Made by a program: the position numbers and the translations under genes. Below the pieces are notes generated by a model. It saw nothing but the letters and a program-made list of their open reading frames with translations, had not been told where the DNA came from and made no database searches. Positions 1 through 8,125 of a stretch of 11,591 nucleotides of DNA are shown here, in pieces. Source of the stretch: Actinomycetota bacterium (lineage in GTDB: Bacteria; Actinomycetota; Actinomycetes; Nanopelagicales; Nanopelagicaceae); assembly GCA_009700155.1 (NCBI GenBank), contig WLMP01000022.1, positions 1 through 11,591 on the forward strand, written 5' to 3'. Within the stretch, counting starts at the first letter, position 1; each line of letters starts with the position of its first letter.

Positions 1-711
1 AGTTCCTGTATTGGCGCTCAAATTAAATCAGTAAAGCGAAGAGGAAAGTTTCTTTGGCTTGAATTGGACCGAGATTTCGTTCTGGTCGCTCATTTAGGTA
101 TGAGTGGTCAGTTGCTAGTCCAAGATGAATCAGCCACACAACATGCTCACCTACGAGCTAAATTTGGGTTATCTGGCAGCAAAAAGAGTAATAAAATTGA
201 GATTCGATTTATAGATCAAAGGACTTTTGGCTGGTTATCAGTTGAAGAGGTAGTTAATGGCACGCCAGAATCAGTGAAAAATATTGCAAGTGATCCATTT
301 GAAAGTGAATTCAACCTTAAGCTAGTTACTTCAGATATTAAGCGGCGAAAATCAGCAATTAAGCCAGCAATTTTGAATCAGAATATTATGAGTGGGGTAG
401 GAAATATTTATGCAGATGAAGCACTTTGGCGGGCAAAAATACACCCAGAAATTATTTGTGAAGATTTAAGTGAGATAGAGATAAGAAAAGTTATAACATC
501 TGCCGTTTCAGTGATGAAATCTGCAATAAAAGCAGGTGGAACCTCATTTGATGAACAGTATAAAAATGTAAATGGTGAAAGTGGCTATTTTTCTAGATCA
601 CTAAAGGTATATGGCCGAGAGGGTGAACCCTGCCTTAGGTGCGGCAGCGCTATTCGCCGAATCGCCTTTGCAAACCGATCTTCGCACTTTTGTCCGCGTT
701 GCCAGCGTTAG
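1..711 (+). CDS. mutM: Formamidopyrimidine-DNA glycosylase (Fpg/MutM), 5' end outside window
   Basis: The reading frame is open from base 1 to the TAG at 709-711, so the N-terminus (with the catalytic Pro-Glu pair) lies upstream of the window. The family is a bifunctional base-excision-repair glycosylase/AP lyase that removes 8-oxoguanine and ring-opened purines. Visible hallmarks are the VKRRGKFLWLEL strand, the segment HLGMSGQLL, the helix-two-turn-helix region around ILNQNIMSGVGNIYADEALW (bases about 361-428), and a C-terminal zinc finger with Cys-X2-Cys and Cys-X2-Cys (PCLRCG ... FCPRCQR). A TTG at 64 is an internal codon and not the start, because the family sequence continues in frame upstream of it. 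The neighbour smc starts 62 bases downstream, the usual actinobacterial mutM-smc order. Nothing in the visible part suggests inactivation. Confidence 0.95.
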   Translation, partial: SSCIGAQIKSVKRRGKFLWLELDRDFVLVAHLGMSGQLLVQDESATQHAHLRAKFGLSGSKKSNKIEIRFIDQRTFGWLSVEEVVNGTPESVKNIASDPFESEFNLKLVTSDIKRRKSAIKPAILNQNIMSGVGNIYADEALWRAKIHPEIICEDLSEIEIRKVITSAVSVMKSAIKAGGTSFDEQYKNVNGESGYFSRSLKVYGREGEPCLRCGSAIRRIAFANRSSHFCPRCQR

Positions 712-763
712 GTGCCAAGATTTCAGGTGGTTTTTAGATAGGTTTGCGCCATGCGTCAGCTGT

Positions 764-770
764 GGGGTGA
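764..770 (+). promoter_or_regulatory. Shine-Dalgarno-like site of smc
   Basis: GGGGTGA lies three bases before the smc ATG. The spacing is short, but the in-frame TGA at 768-770 rules out a start further upstream, so ATG 774 is fixed as the first possible start. Confidence 0.5.
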
Positions 771-773
771 TCT

Positions 774-3700
774 ATGTATTTAAAGAGCATGAATCTGAAA
801 GGGTTCAAGTCCTTTGCCTCCTCGACAACTCTTAATTTTGAGCAGGGCATCACCTGCGTAGTAGGTCCTAATGGTTCCGGTAAATCAAATGTGGTCGATG
901 CACTCTCATGGGTAATGGGAGAGCAAGGTGCTAAATCTTTACGTGGTGGAAAAATGGAAGATGTTATCTTCGCTGGAACATCTGGCCGTGCCCCTCTTGG
1001 TCGAGCAGAAGTCTCCGTCACAATTGATAATGCTGACGGTGTACTACCGATTGATTTTTCAGAAGTAACAATTACCCGCGTTTTGTTTAGAAATGGTTCA
1101 TCAGAGTATTTGCTCAACGGTGAAACAACTCGACTTTTAGATATTCAAGAACTGTTAAGCGATAGCGGAATTGGTCGAGAAATGCATGTGATTGTTGGCC
1201 AAGGCCAGCTTGATGCAATTTTGTTAGCAAACCCAGAGGAAAGAAGAGCATTTATTGAAGAGGCTGCTGGAGTTCTAAAGCACCGTAAGCGTAAAGAAAA
1301 AGCAATTCGAAAACTTGATTCCATGCAAACAAACCTTGCGCGAATTCAAGATTTAACTGTTGAGTTACGTAGACAGTTGCGTCCATTAGGTAAGCAAGCT
1401 GAAGTCGCCAGGAAAGCCTCTGTAATTCAATCTGATGTTAGAGATGCAAAATTGCGATTAATGGCAGATGACATGCTCCGAATGCGAAATGAAATGGAGT
1501 TAGAAGTCGCTGATGAAAATGTACTTAGGCAACGAAAAGAGCAAGTTGAGGCCGAACTAAATAAAGCACGCAATCGAGAAATTGAATTAGATGCAATTGC
1601 GGCGAGTGAAAATCCACAGCTAATTGCGGCTCAAGAAAATTTCTATCGCCTAACTGCTCAGCGAGAACAAATTCGTGGTGTGCAGAATTTATCTTCAGAA
1701 CGTGCAAGATTTTTAGCAGAAGAGGCAGAAGAGGCAAAAGCTACCGGTAGAGATCCAGATGCATTAGATCAAGAAGCACGAATTTTAAGAAGTGAAGAAT
1801 CTACTCTTGCTAACCAAGTCAGAAGTTCACAGGAGCAACTAAATACAGATTCAAGTTCATTGAAAGCTATTGAAGAAAAATTAGCATTAGAAGAGAACCG
1901 TGTCTCAGCAGCTTTAAGGGCGATTGCAGATCAACGTGAAGGCACTGCTAGGCAAGAAGGCCATATAAATGGTCTACGTTCTAGAATCGATGCAACTACT
2001 GGAGAAGTAAGCCGTTTAACTTCTGCTAAAGATCTAGTTGAAATTAGATTAAAAAATTACCGTGAAAATTTCGCTCAAATTGAGACACAAATATCTGCAC
2101 TATCTTCATCAGAACCTGGTCTAGATAGTTTATTTGATAAGTTAAAGGCTGAGTTAAAAAACTCAGAAAATAATCTTAAGCTGCTGTCAGATAAGTTACA
2201 GTCCACAGAAAAACTTCGAGCTGGATCCTTAGGTCGACTTACTGCATTTAAGGAAATATCTGAATTAGTTCAATCAGTTTCTAATTCAGAGTTGATATCA
2301 AAGATTAGTGCTCTAACAACTGAATGTGAACAAGAAGTTAATAAGGTAAATGCCGATTGTGATCGAATTAAGTTTGAGCTAAGTGGACTAAATGAAGAAT
2401 TAAATAAGGTAAATAAAGAGTATGAATTAGTACTTTCTAAGTTGAATGATTCTGATGCGGCAATGACTGGACTAGCAGAACAGCTAGCAATATCTGGTCA
2501 AAATGTGAAAAACACAGTTGAGGAATTAGATCGACTTGGTTCGGCACTAGGTGCTGCTAATGATCAGAAAAATTCAGATGAACGAGATCTAGCTGCAGCC
2601 ATTGCACAGTTTGAATCCCATCAAACACCCGTAGAGCCAGATTTAACTAACCTTGAAGATTTAAGGTCACAGGTTTCAGCAGCTAGATCTAAGGAAGTCG
2701 AAGCCCGCTTAAGTCTTAGAACAATTGAAGAACGTAAAGATGCTATTGCCCAACGAGCAATAGCACTTGAGAATCAAGCTGCTGCTGAACGTGAATCAGA
2801 ATCTAGATCTATTTCGCGAAGAGAAAACCGAGCACAAGCTGCAATAACAGCTCAGGAGATTGCAGATACTGCCTATGAGGCATTGATTCAGATTGAATCT
2901 TCAATTTCGCGCTCTGGAATTGAAAGAGAGAGACTGGAAGCTTCAAGATCTTCTCGCGAGGGAGAGATATTAAATCTACGCACAATCAGCAGAGAATTAG
3001 CAGTAGAGCTAGAAAAACTAACCTCTAGTGTGCATAGAGATGAAATTGCACGGGCTGAGCAGAGGTTGAGAATTGAACAATTAGAAACTAAAGCAGTTGA
3101 AGAACTTGGAATTGATGTTCAAACCTTAATCAGTGAGTATGGACCTAATAATGACGTACCTACGTTCTATGAAAATGAGCAGGGAGAGTTTGTCCCTGGA
3201 GATTTAATCCCATATCGTAGAGATCAACAAGAAAAGCGACTGGCGCAAGCTGAGCGTTCTCTGACTCTACTCGGAAAGATTAACCCACTAGCACTTGAAG
3301 AGTACTCATCATTAGAAGAGCGACTGCGCTACCTTGCAGAACAGTTAGAAGATTTAAAAAAGACAAAGAAAGATTTACTCGACATTATCAAAGAGGTAGA
3401 TGATCGAGTACAACAGATTTTCACTGAAGCTTATGAAGACACAGCAAGAGAGTTTGAAATTGTGTTTTCAAGATTATTTCCTGGAGGAGATGGAAAACTT
3501 ATTTTAACTAATCCATCTGATATGTTGACTTCAGGTGTGGATGTTGAAGCTAGGCCGCCAGGCAAGCGAGTAAAACGACTATCCCTTTTATCCGGTGGTG
3601 AGAGATCTTTAGTTGCCGTAGCGCTTTTAATTGCAATATTTAAAGCAAGGCCTTCGCCGTTTTATGTTATGGATGAAGTTGAGGCAGCACTCGATGATAC

Positions 3701-3881
3701 AAACCTAGGTAGGTTGCTTGGTGTATTTGAAGAGTTACGTGAAAAATCACAGTTGATCATAATCACTCACCAGAAGCGAACTATGGAAATTGCTGATGCA
3801 CTTTATGGAGTCACGATGCGAGGAGATGGTGTTAGTGAAGTTATATCGCAACGAATTCGCGAAGTTGACGCTGTTTCTTAA
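774..3881 (+). CDS. smc: Chromosome segregation ATPase Smc, apparently lacking the hinge domain
   Basis: Smc is the ATPase subunit of the bacterial condensin Smc-ScpAB, which organises and segregates the chromosome. The protein has 1035 residues; actinobacterial Smc usually has about 1150-1210. The N-terminal head carries Walker A GPNGSGKS at 31-38 and the Q-loop region VGQGQLDAIL at 141-150. A coiled-coil arm follows from about 165 to 497. A second arm runs from about 507 to 870, interrupted near 779-815 by the segment GIDVQTLISEYGP. The C-terminal head has signature LSLLSGGE (936-943), Walker B with D967-E968, the D-loop ALDDTN and switch His at about 999. Between the arms, where a globular hinge of roughly 150 residues belongs, I see only a short link around residues 490-515 and no Gly-rich hinge consensus. 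The start MYLKSMNLKGFKSF matches the family exactly. ftsY follows after 8 bases, so the two are probably co-transcribed. Identity is certain; the hinge loss is inferred by eye. Confidence 0.96.
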   Translation: MYLKSMNLKGFKSFASSTTLNFEQGITCVVGPNGSGKSNVVDALSWVMGEQGAKSLRGGKMEDVIFAGTSGRAPLGRAEVSVTIDNADGVLPIDFSEVTITRVLFRNGSSEYLLNGETTRLLDIQELLSDSGIGREMHVIVGQGQLDAILLANPEERRAFIEEAAGVLKHRKRKEKAIRKLDSMQTNLARIQDLTVELRRQLRPLGKQAEVARKASVIQSDVRDAKLRLMADDMLRMRNEMELEVADENVLRQRKEQVEAELNKARNREIELDAIAASENPQLIAAQENFYRLTAQREQIRGVQNLSSERARFLAEEAEEAKATGRDPDALDQEARILRSEESTLANQVRSSQEQLNTDSSSLKAIEEKLALEENRVSAALRAIADQREGTARQEGHINGLRSRIDATTGEVSRLTSAKDLVEIRLKNYRENFAQIETQISALSSSEPGLDSLFDKLKAELKNSENNLKLLSDKLQSTEKLRAGSLGRLTAFKEISELVQSVSNSELISKISALTTECEQEVNKVNADCDRIKFELSGLNEELNKVNKEYELVLSKLNDSDAAMTGLAEQLAISGQNVKNTVEELDRLGSALGAANDQKNSDERDLAAAIAQFESHQTPVEPDLTNLEDLRSQVSAARSKEVEARLSLRTIEERKDAIAQRAIALENQAAAERESESRSISRRENRAQAAITAQEIADTAYEALIQIESSISRSGIERERLEASRSSREGEILNLRTISRELAVELEKLTSSVHRDEIARAEQRLRIEQLETKAVEELGIDVQTLISEYGPNNDVPTFYENEQGEFVPGDLIPYRRDQQEKRLAQAERSLTLLGKINPLALEEYSSLEERLRYLAEQLEDLKKTKKDLLDIIKEVDDRVQQIFTEAYEDTAREFEIVFSRLFPGGDGKLILTNPSDMLTSGVDVEARPPGKRVKRLSLLSGGERSLVAVALLIAIFKARPSPFYVMDEVEAALDDTNLGRLLGVFEELREKSQLIIITHQKRTMEIADALYGVTMRGDGVSEVISQRIREVDAVS

Positions 3882-3889
3882 AGATTGAA

Positions 3890-4726
3890 ATGAGTTTATT
3901 TCGAAAGCTAGTTTCTGCACTCAAAACTGGATCAGTTTCGCCCGAAGATTGGACACAATTACGTCAGCAACTAATCGCATCTGATTTAGGGGTCAATCTT
4001 GTTGATCAGGTAATTGAAAAAGCAAAATCTACAAAATCAGAGGATGCTGTAAGTTCAATTTCAAGTGAGGTATCTTCTTGGTTAAGCAATAAGAGCCGTA
4101 TTCTTACGGGTGATAAAGGAATAACTAAAACTATTTTAGTAGTCGGTGTTAATGGAACCGGTAAAACAACCTCAACTGCAAAGCTTGCAAATTATCTAGT
4201 AAAAAATGGCAATTCGGTTTTACTTGCAGCCGCAGATACCTTTAGAGCAGCAGCAACTGAACAGCTTCAAACTTGGGCCAAAAGAATTGATGTTGAAGTA
4301 GTTTCAGGATCTGAAAATAGTGACCCAGCAGCAGTTGCCTTTACTGCAGTAAGCAGAGCAAAGGAATTGAAAGTAGATTACCTAATAGTTGATACTGCTG
4401 GCAGACTTCATACCAAGCAGAATCTGATGGATGAGCTTGGTAAAATTGTTAGAGTTATCCAGAAGCAATCAACAGTTGATGAAATATTGCTTGTTATTGA
4501 CGCAACCACAGGTCAAAATGGATTAAATCAGGCAAATGTATTTATTGAAGCAGTTGGGGTTACCGGCTTTATAGTGACAAAAATAGATGGCTCAGCTAAA
4601 GGTGGAGTCGCAATTGCAATTGAGAAATCAAGTGGCCTACCAATTAAATTCATTGGCACAGGGGAGCAGATTGAGGATTTCGGACCATTTGCTCAAGAAG
4701 TGTATATAGCCGGATTATTCGATTAA
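3890..4726 (+). CDS. ftsY: Signal recognition particle receptor FtsY, NG core only
   Basis: FtsY is the membrane-associated GTPase that docks Ffh-bound ribosome-nascent chain complexes at the SecYEG translocon. The 278 residues make up just the N and G domains. The N domain begins with a short amphipathic helix (SLFRKLVSALK) that may serve as the lipid contact. G-domain motifs are GVNGTGKTT (86-94), DTFRAAATEQL (116-126), G3 DTAGRLH (168-174), G4 TKID (230-233) and closing GTGEQIEDFGPF (256-267). The acidic or membrane-spanning A domain found in many actinobacterial FtsY proteins is absent. This is not a start-site error: an in-frame TGA lies at 3866-3868 and no ATG, GTG or TTG occurs between it and 3890. 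Smc ends 8 bases upstream and no clear Shine-Dalgarno site is visible, so translation may be coupled to smc. Confidence 0.95.
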   Translation: MSLFRKLVSALKTGSVSPEDWTQLRQQLIASDLGVNLVDQVIEKAKSTKSEDAVSSISSEVSSWLSNKSRILTGDKGITKTILVVGVNGTGKTTSTAKLANYLVKNGNSVLLAAADTFRAAATEQLQTWAKRIDVEVVSGSENSDPAAVAFTAVSRAKELKVDYLIVDTAGRLHTKQNLMDELGKIVRVIQKQSTVDEILLVIDATTGQNGLNQANVFIEAVGVTGFIVTKIDGSAKGGVAIAIEKSSGLPIKFIGTGEQIEDFGPFAQEVYIAGLFD

Positions 4727-4742
4727 GTAACATACTTTTAAC
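4727..4742 (+). promoter_or_regulatory. GlnR-like nitrogen-regulator half sites upstream of amt
   Basis: GTAAC-N6-TTAAC sits immediately after the ftsY stop. The actinobacterial nitrogen regulator GlnR recognises GTnAC-N6-GAAAC type repeats at amtB and glnA promoters, so the spacing and first half site fit and the second half site matches three of five positions. The position, upstream of a candidate amt promoter, suits an activator. No GlnR gene is in the window, so this is a suggestion only. Confidence 0.35.
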
Positions 4743-4753
4743 AAATCAGAGCT

Positions 4754-4781
4754 TTGTTTCATGAGCCTGAAATCTTATATG
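4754..4781 (+). promoter_or_regulatory. Candidate amt promoter
   Basis: A possible -35 TTGTTT (4754-4759) and -10 TATATG (4776-4781) are separated by 16 bases, placing transcription start near 4788 and giving an amt leader of about 80 bases. Both hexamers are only moderate matches. A dyad TTTCA-N6-TGAAA (4757-4772) overlaps the spacer and could be an operator. Confidence 0.3.
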
Positions 4782-4805
4782 CCTCTGTAATTAACCCCAG
4801 TAGCC

Positions 4806-4863
4806 GATAGTTGCCCTATCTCAATGGCGAGGATTTCACATCGTATTTGTTGCTAGCGATAGG
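4806..4863 (+). promoter_or_regulatory. Possible alternative base pairing in the amt leader
   Basis: GATAG (4806-4810) and CTATC (4816-4820) can form a 5-bp hairpin with a TTGCC loop. The same strand, read as CCTATC (4815-4820), can instead pair with GATAGG (4858-4863), which includes the first bases of the amt Shine-Dalgarno site. The arrangement could expose or hide the ribosome binding site, but the stems are short. Confidence 0.25.
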
Positions 4864-4865
4864 AG
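4861..4865 (+). promoter_or_regulatory. Shine-Dalgarno site of amt
   Basis: AGGAG is followed by five bases and then the ATG at 4871. The codon just before the ATG is an in-frame TAA, so no longer amt protein is possible. Confidence 0.75.
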
Positions 4866-4870
4866 TTTAA

Positions 4871-6510
<1,640 letters not shown>

Positions 6511-6517
6511 TTAAATG

Positions 6518-6530
6518 TAAGATGCCTCCA
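6518..6530 (+). promoter_or_regulatory. Candidate leaderless promoter of ffh
   Basis: TAAGAT (6518-6523) fits the actinobacterial -10 pattern TANNNT and is followed by exactly six bases and the ffh ATG, so transcription could begin at the A of the start codon. There is no purine-rich ribosome site in the gap, and the in-frame TAA at 6518-6520 excludes an earlier start. No good -35 is visible. Confidence 0.4.
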
Positions 6531-7963
6531 TGTTCGAAGCGTTAGGCCAGAAATTCAGCAGCATATTTTCTGGCCTGCGCGGCAAAGTTACCGACACGGA
6601 TTTAAGAGACTTTACCGCTCAGATCAAAATAGCATTATTAGAATCAGATGTAGCAGTTGAAGTAGCAGAGAGTTTCTCAAATCGAATTCTTGAAAAAGCT
6701 AAACTTCTAGAATCGGATATAAATAAGAGTACAAATCCTGCTCAGAAAATTTTTGAAATAGTAAATACTGAACTTACCCAGATATTAGGCGGATCAGCAC
6801 GACGCCTTAGGTTTGCGAAGTCTTCCCCCACTGTTATTTTACTAACTGGCCTGCAAGGTGCTGGAAAAACTTCGTTAGCAGGAAAACTTTCCCACTACTT
6901 GCTAGAGCAAGGTAATACACCGCTCTTAGTGGCTGCGGATTTACAAAGGCCAAATGCAGTTAATCAACTACAAGTTGTTGGTAAGTTGGTGAATACTCCT
7001 GTTTTTGCACCAGAGGCAGGCAATGGTGTTGGTGATCCAGTTCAAGTTGCTAAAGATGGTTTGAAGTTTGCTAAAGATAAGTTGCATAACTTTGTAATTG
7101 TCGATACTGCGGGCCGAACCGGTGTAGATAAAGAACTAATGCAGCAAGTTGAGAGTATTAGAGATGCTATTAACCCAAACGAGATCCTATTTGTTGTTGA
7201 TGCCATGATGGGTCAGGATGCAGCCAGGACAGCACAAGCATTTGCAAACGGTGTTGGATTTGATGCCGTTGTTCTTACTAAATTAGATGGCGATGCACGA
7301 GGTGGAGCAGCACTTTCTATAGTTGAATTAACAGGAAAGCCAATTATTTTTGCAGCTACCGGAGAAAAAGTTACTGACTTTGACCTTTTCTATCCAGAGA
7401 GAATGTCATCAAGAATACTTGGATTAGGTGATATAGCCTCACTTGCTGAACAAGCCAAGCGTGCAATGCCAGAGGCTGCCTCGAAAAATTTAGAAGATAA
7501 GTTTATAAAAGGTGAAGACTTTACATTTACAGACTTTTTATCACAGCTTGAAGCAATGAAAAATATGGGAAGTATGAGTAAGTTGATCGGATTACTTCCA
7601 GGTGCTGGTGGTATGAAAAAACAATTAGATAACTTTGATGAATCAGAGTTGGTAAGAACTCGGGCAATTATTGAATCGATGACTCCTCAGGAAAGGAATG
7701 ATCCGAAAGTACTAAATGGTTCCCGTCGAGCACGAATAGCAAAGGGTAGTGGTCGAGCAATTTCAGAAATTAATTCCTTAGTTGAGCGTTTTTCTCAGGC
7801 CCAAAAAGTTATGAAGCAAATGCGTAATGGTTCAGTTCCACCAGCAATGGCAGGACTTGGTGGGATGGGTTCAATGCCAAAACCGAAGCAACCTAGCCAA
7901 AATTTCAAGAAGAAGTCTCGCTCTGGCAACCCGGCAAAGCGAGCTGCGCAAGAGGGCAGTTAG
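6530..7963 (+). CDS. ffh: Signal recognition particle protein Ffh (SRP54)
   Basis: Ffh is the GTPase that, together with SRP RNA, binds hydrophobic signal sequences on ribosomes and delivers them to FtsY. The 477 residues show the N domain (1-95), the G domain with G1 GLQGAGKTS (107-115), DLQRPNA (137-143), G3 DTAGR (192-196), G4 TKLD (250-253) and ATGEK (276-280), then the methionine-rich M domain (about 325-435). The M domain holds the RNA-binding SRRARIAKGSG motif (398-408). A basic Gly/Pro/Lys-rich tail (440-477) follows. The product is somewhat shorter than typical high-GC actinobacterial Ffh, mainly in the tail. No SRP RNA gene was recognised in the window. The gene is separated from rpsP by 162 bases with several hairpins. 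Confidence 0.97.
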   Translation: MFEALGQKFSSIFSGLRGKVTDTDLRDFTAQIKIALLESDVAVEVAESFSNRILEKAKLLESDINKSTNPAQKIFEIVNTELTQILGGSARRLRFAKSSPTVILLTGLQGAGKTSLAGKLSHYLLEQGNTPLLVAADLQRPNAVNQLQVVGKLVNTPVFAPEAGNGVGDPVQVAKDGLKFAKDKLHNFVIVDTAGRTGVDKELMQQVESIRDAINPNEILFVVDAMMGQDAARTAQAFANGVGFDAVVLTKLDGDARGGAALSIVELTGKPIIFAATGEKVTDFDLFYPERMSSRILGLGDIASLAEQAKRAMPEAASKNLEDKFIKGEDFTFTDFLSQLEAMKNMGSMSKLIGLLPGAGGMKKQLDNFDESELVRTRAIIESMTPQERNDPKVLNGSRRARIAKGSGRAISEINSLVERFSQAQKVMKQMRNGSVPPAMAGLGGMGSMPKPKQPSQNFKKKSRSGNPAKRAAQEGS

Positions 7964-7973
7964 AACTCAAAAA

Positions 7974-7999
7974 GCCAATTTGGGTTATCCCAAATTTGC
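7974..7999 (+). terminator. Hairpin after ffh, possible terminator
   Basis: AATTTGGG (7977-7984), loop TTAT, CCCAAATT (7989-7996) make a perfect 8-bp stem starting 13 bases after the ffh stop. One mismatch and two further pairs (GC/GC) extend it. It is not followed by a T-run, so it is not a canonical intrinsic terminator; it could also be an RNA processing or protective stem. Confidence 0.45.
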
Positions 8000-8016
8000 T
8001 GGCAAGATAAGCCTCC

Positions 8017-8044
8017 TGCTAGTGGGACCCTCTAACCCGTAGCA
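8017..8044 (+). promoter_or_regulatory. Imperfect hairpin in the rpsP upstream region
   Basis: TGCTA (8017-8021) pairs with TAGCA (8040-8044) and GGG (8024-8026) with CCC (8036-8038), with a small internal loop between. Its role is unknown; it may be part of a structured rpsP leader. Confidence 0.25.
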
Positions 8045-8068
8045 AAATTGTCCGCAAAGTTGTCTGGT

Positions 8069-8089
8069 GTAAACGCCCCCGCTGTTTAC
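8069..8089 (+). promoter_or_regulatory. Hairpin in the rpsP leader
   Basis: GTAAAC (8069-8074) and GTTTAC (8084-8089) are perfect complements. Two inner G-C pairs, a one-base bulge and a CCCC loop complete an 8-bp stem. It ends 36 bases before the rpsP start. It could be an operator-like dyad, a translational control stem for S16 or a terminator-type hairpin. No clear promoter could be assigned in this gap. Confidence 0.3.
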
Positions 8090-8115
8090 TAAAGATTAAA
8101 CAAATAATTTTCTAT

Positions 8116-8121
8116 AGGGAG
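8116..8121 (+). promoter_or_regulatory. Shine-Dalgarno site of rpsP
   Basis: AGGGAG ends four bases before the GTG at 8126 and supports this GTG as the start. A TAA at 8105-8107 closes the frame upstream. Confidence 0.65.
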
Positions 8122-8125
8122 TTTT

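Noticed and set aside
611..835. 74-codon plus-strand ORF bridging mutM and smc
   Set aside because: It overlaps the mutM zinc finger and the smc start in a third frame; no family resemblance.
734..1117. 127-codon minus-strand ORF opposite the smc start
   Set aside because: It lies opposite highly conserved Smc head sequence, has no recognisable protein pattern and no ribosome site; it is a shadow frame.
774..3881. Smc shortness as a frameshift or split gene
   Set aside because: One continuous frame runs from the family start to the family end, with both heads intact and no duplicated or out-of-frame hinge sequence beside it.
4761..4790. Nine-codon ORF (MSLKSYMPL) before amt
   Set aside because: It would lie mostly upstream of the likely transcription start and has no ribosome site or -10 at the right distance.
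4806..4820. GATAG-N5-CTATC as an AmtR operator
   Set aside because: AmtR sites as I recall them have CTAT-N6-ATAG, the opposite half-site order, so this dyad does not fit.
7827..8042. 71-codon ORF spanning the ffh end and the following gap
   Set aside because: It starts inside ffh in another frame and resembles no family; the hairpins in the gap explain the sequence better.
7964..8125. tRNA or SRP RNA gene in the largest gap
   Set aside because: No cloverleaf, T-loop consensus or SRP Alu/S-domain tetraloop pattern was found; only simple hairpins are present.
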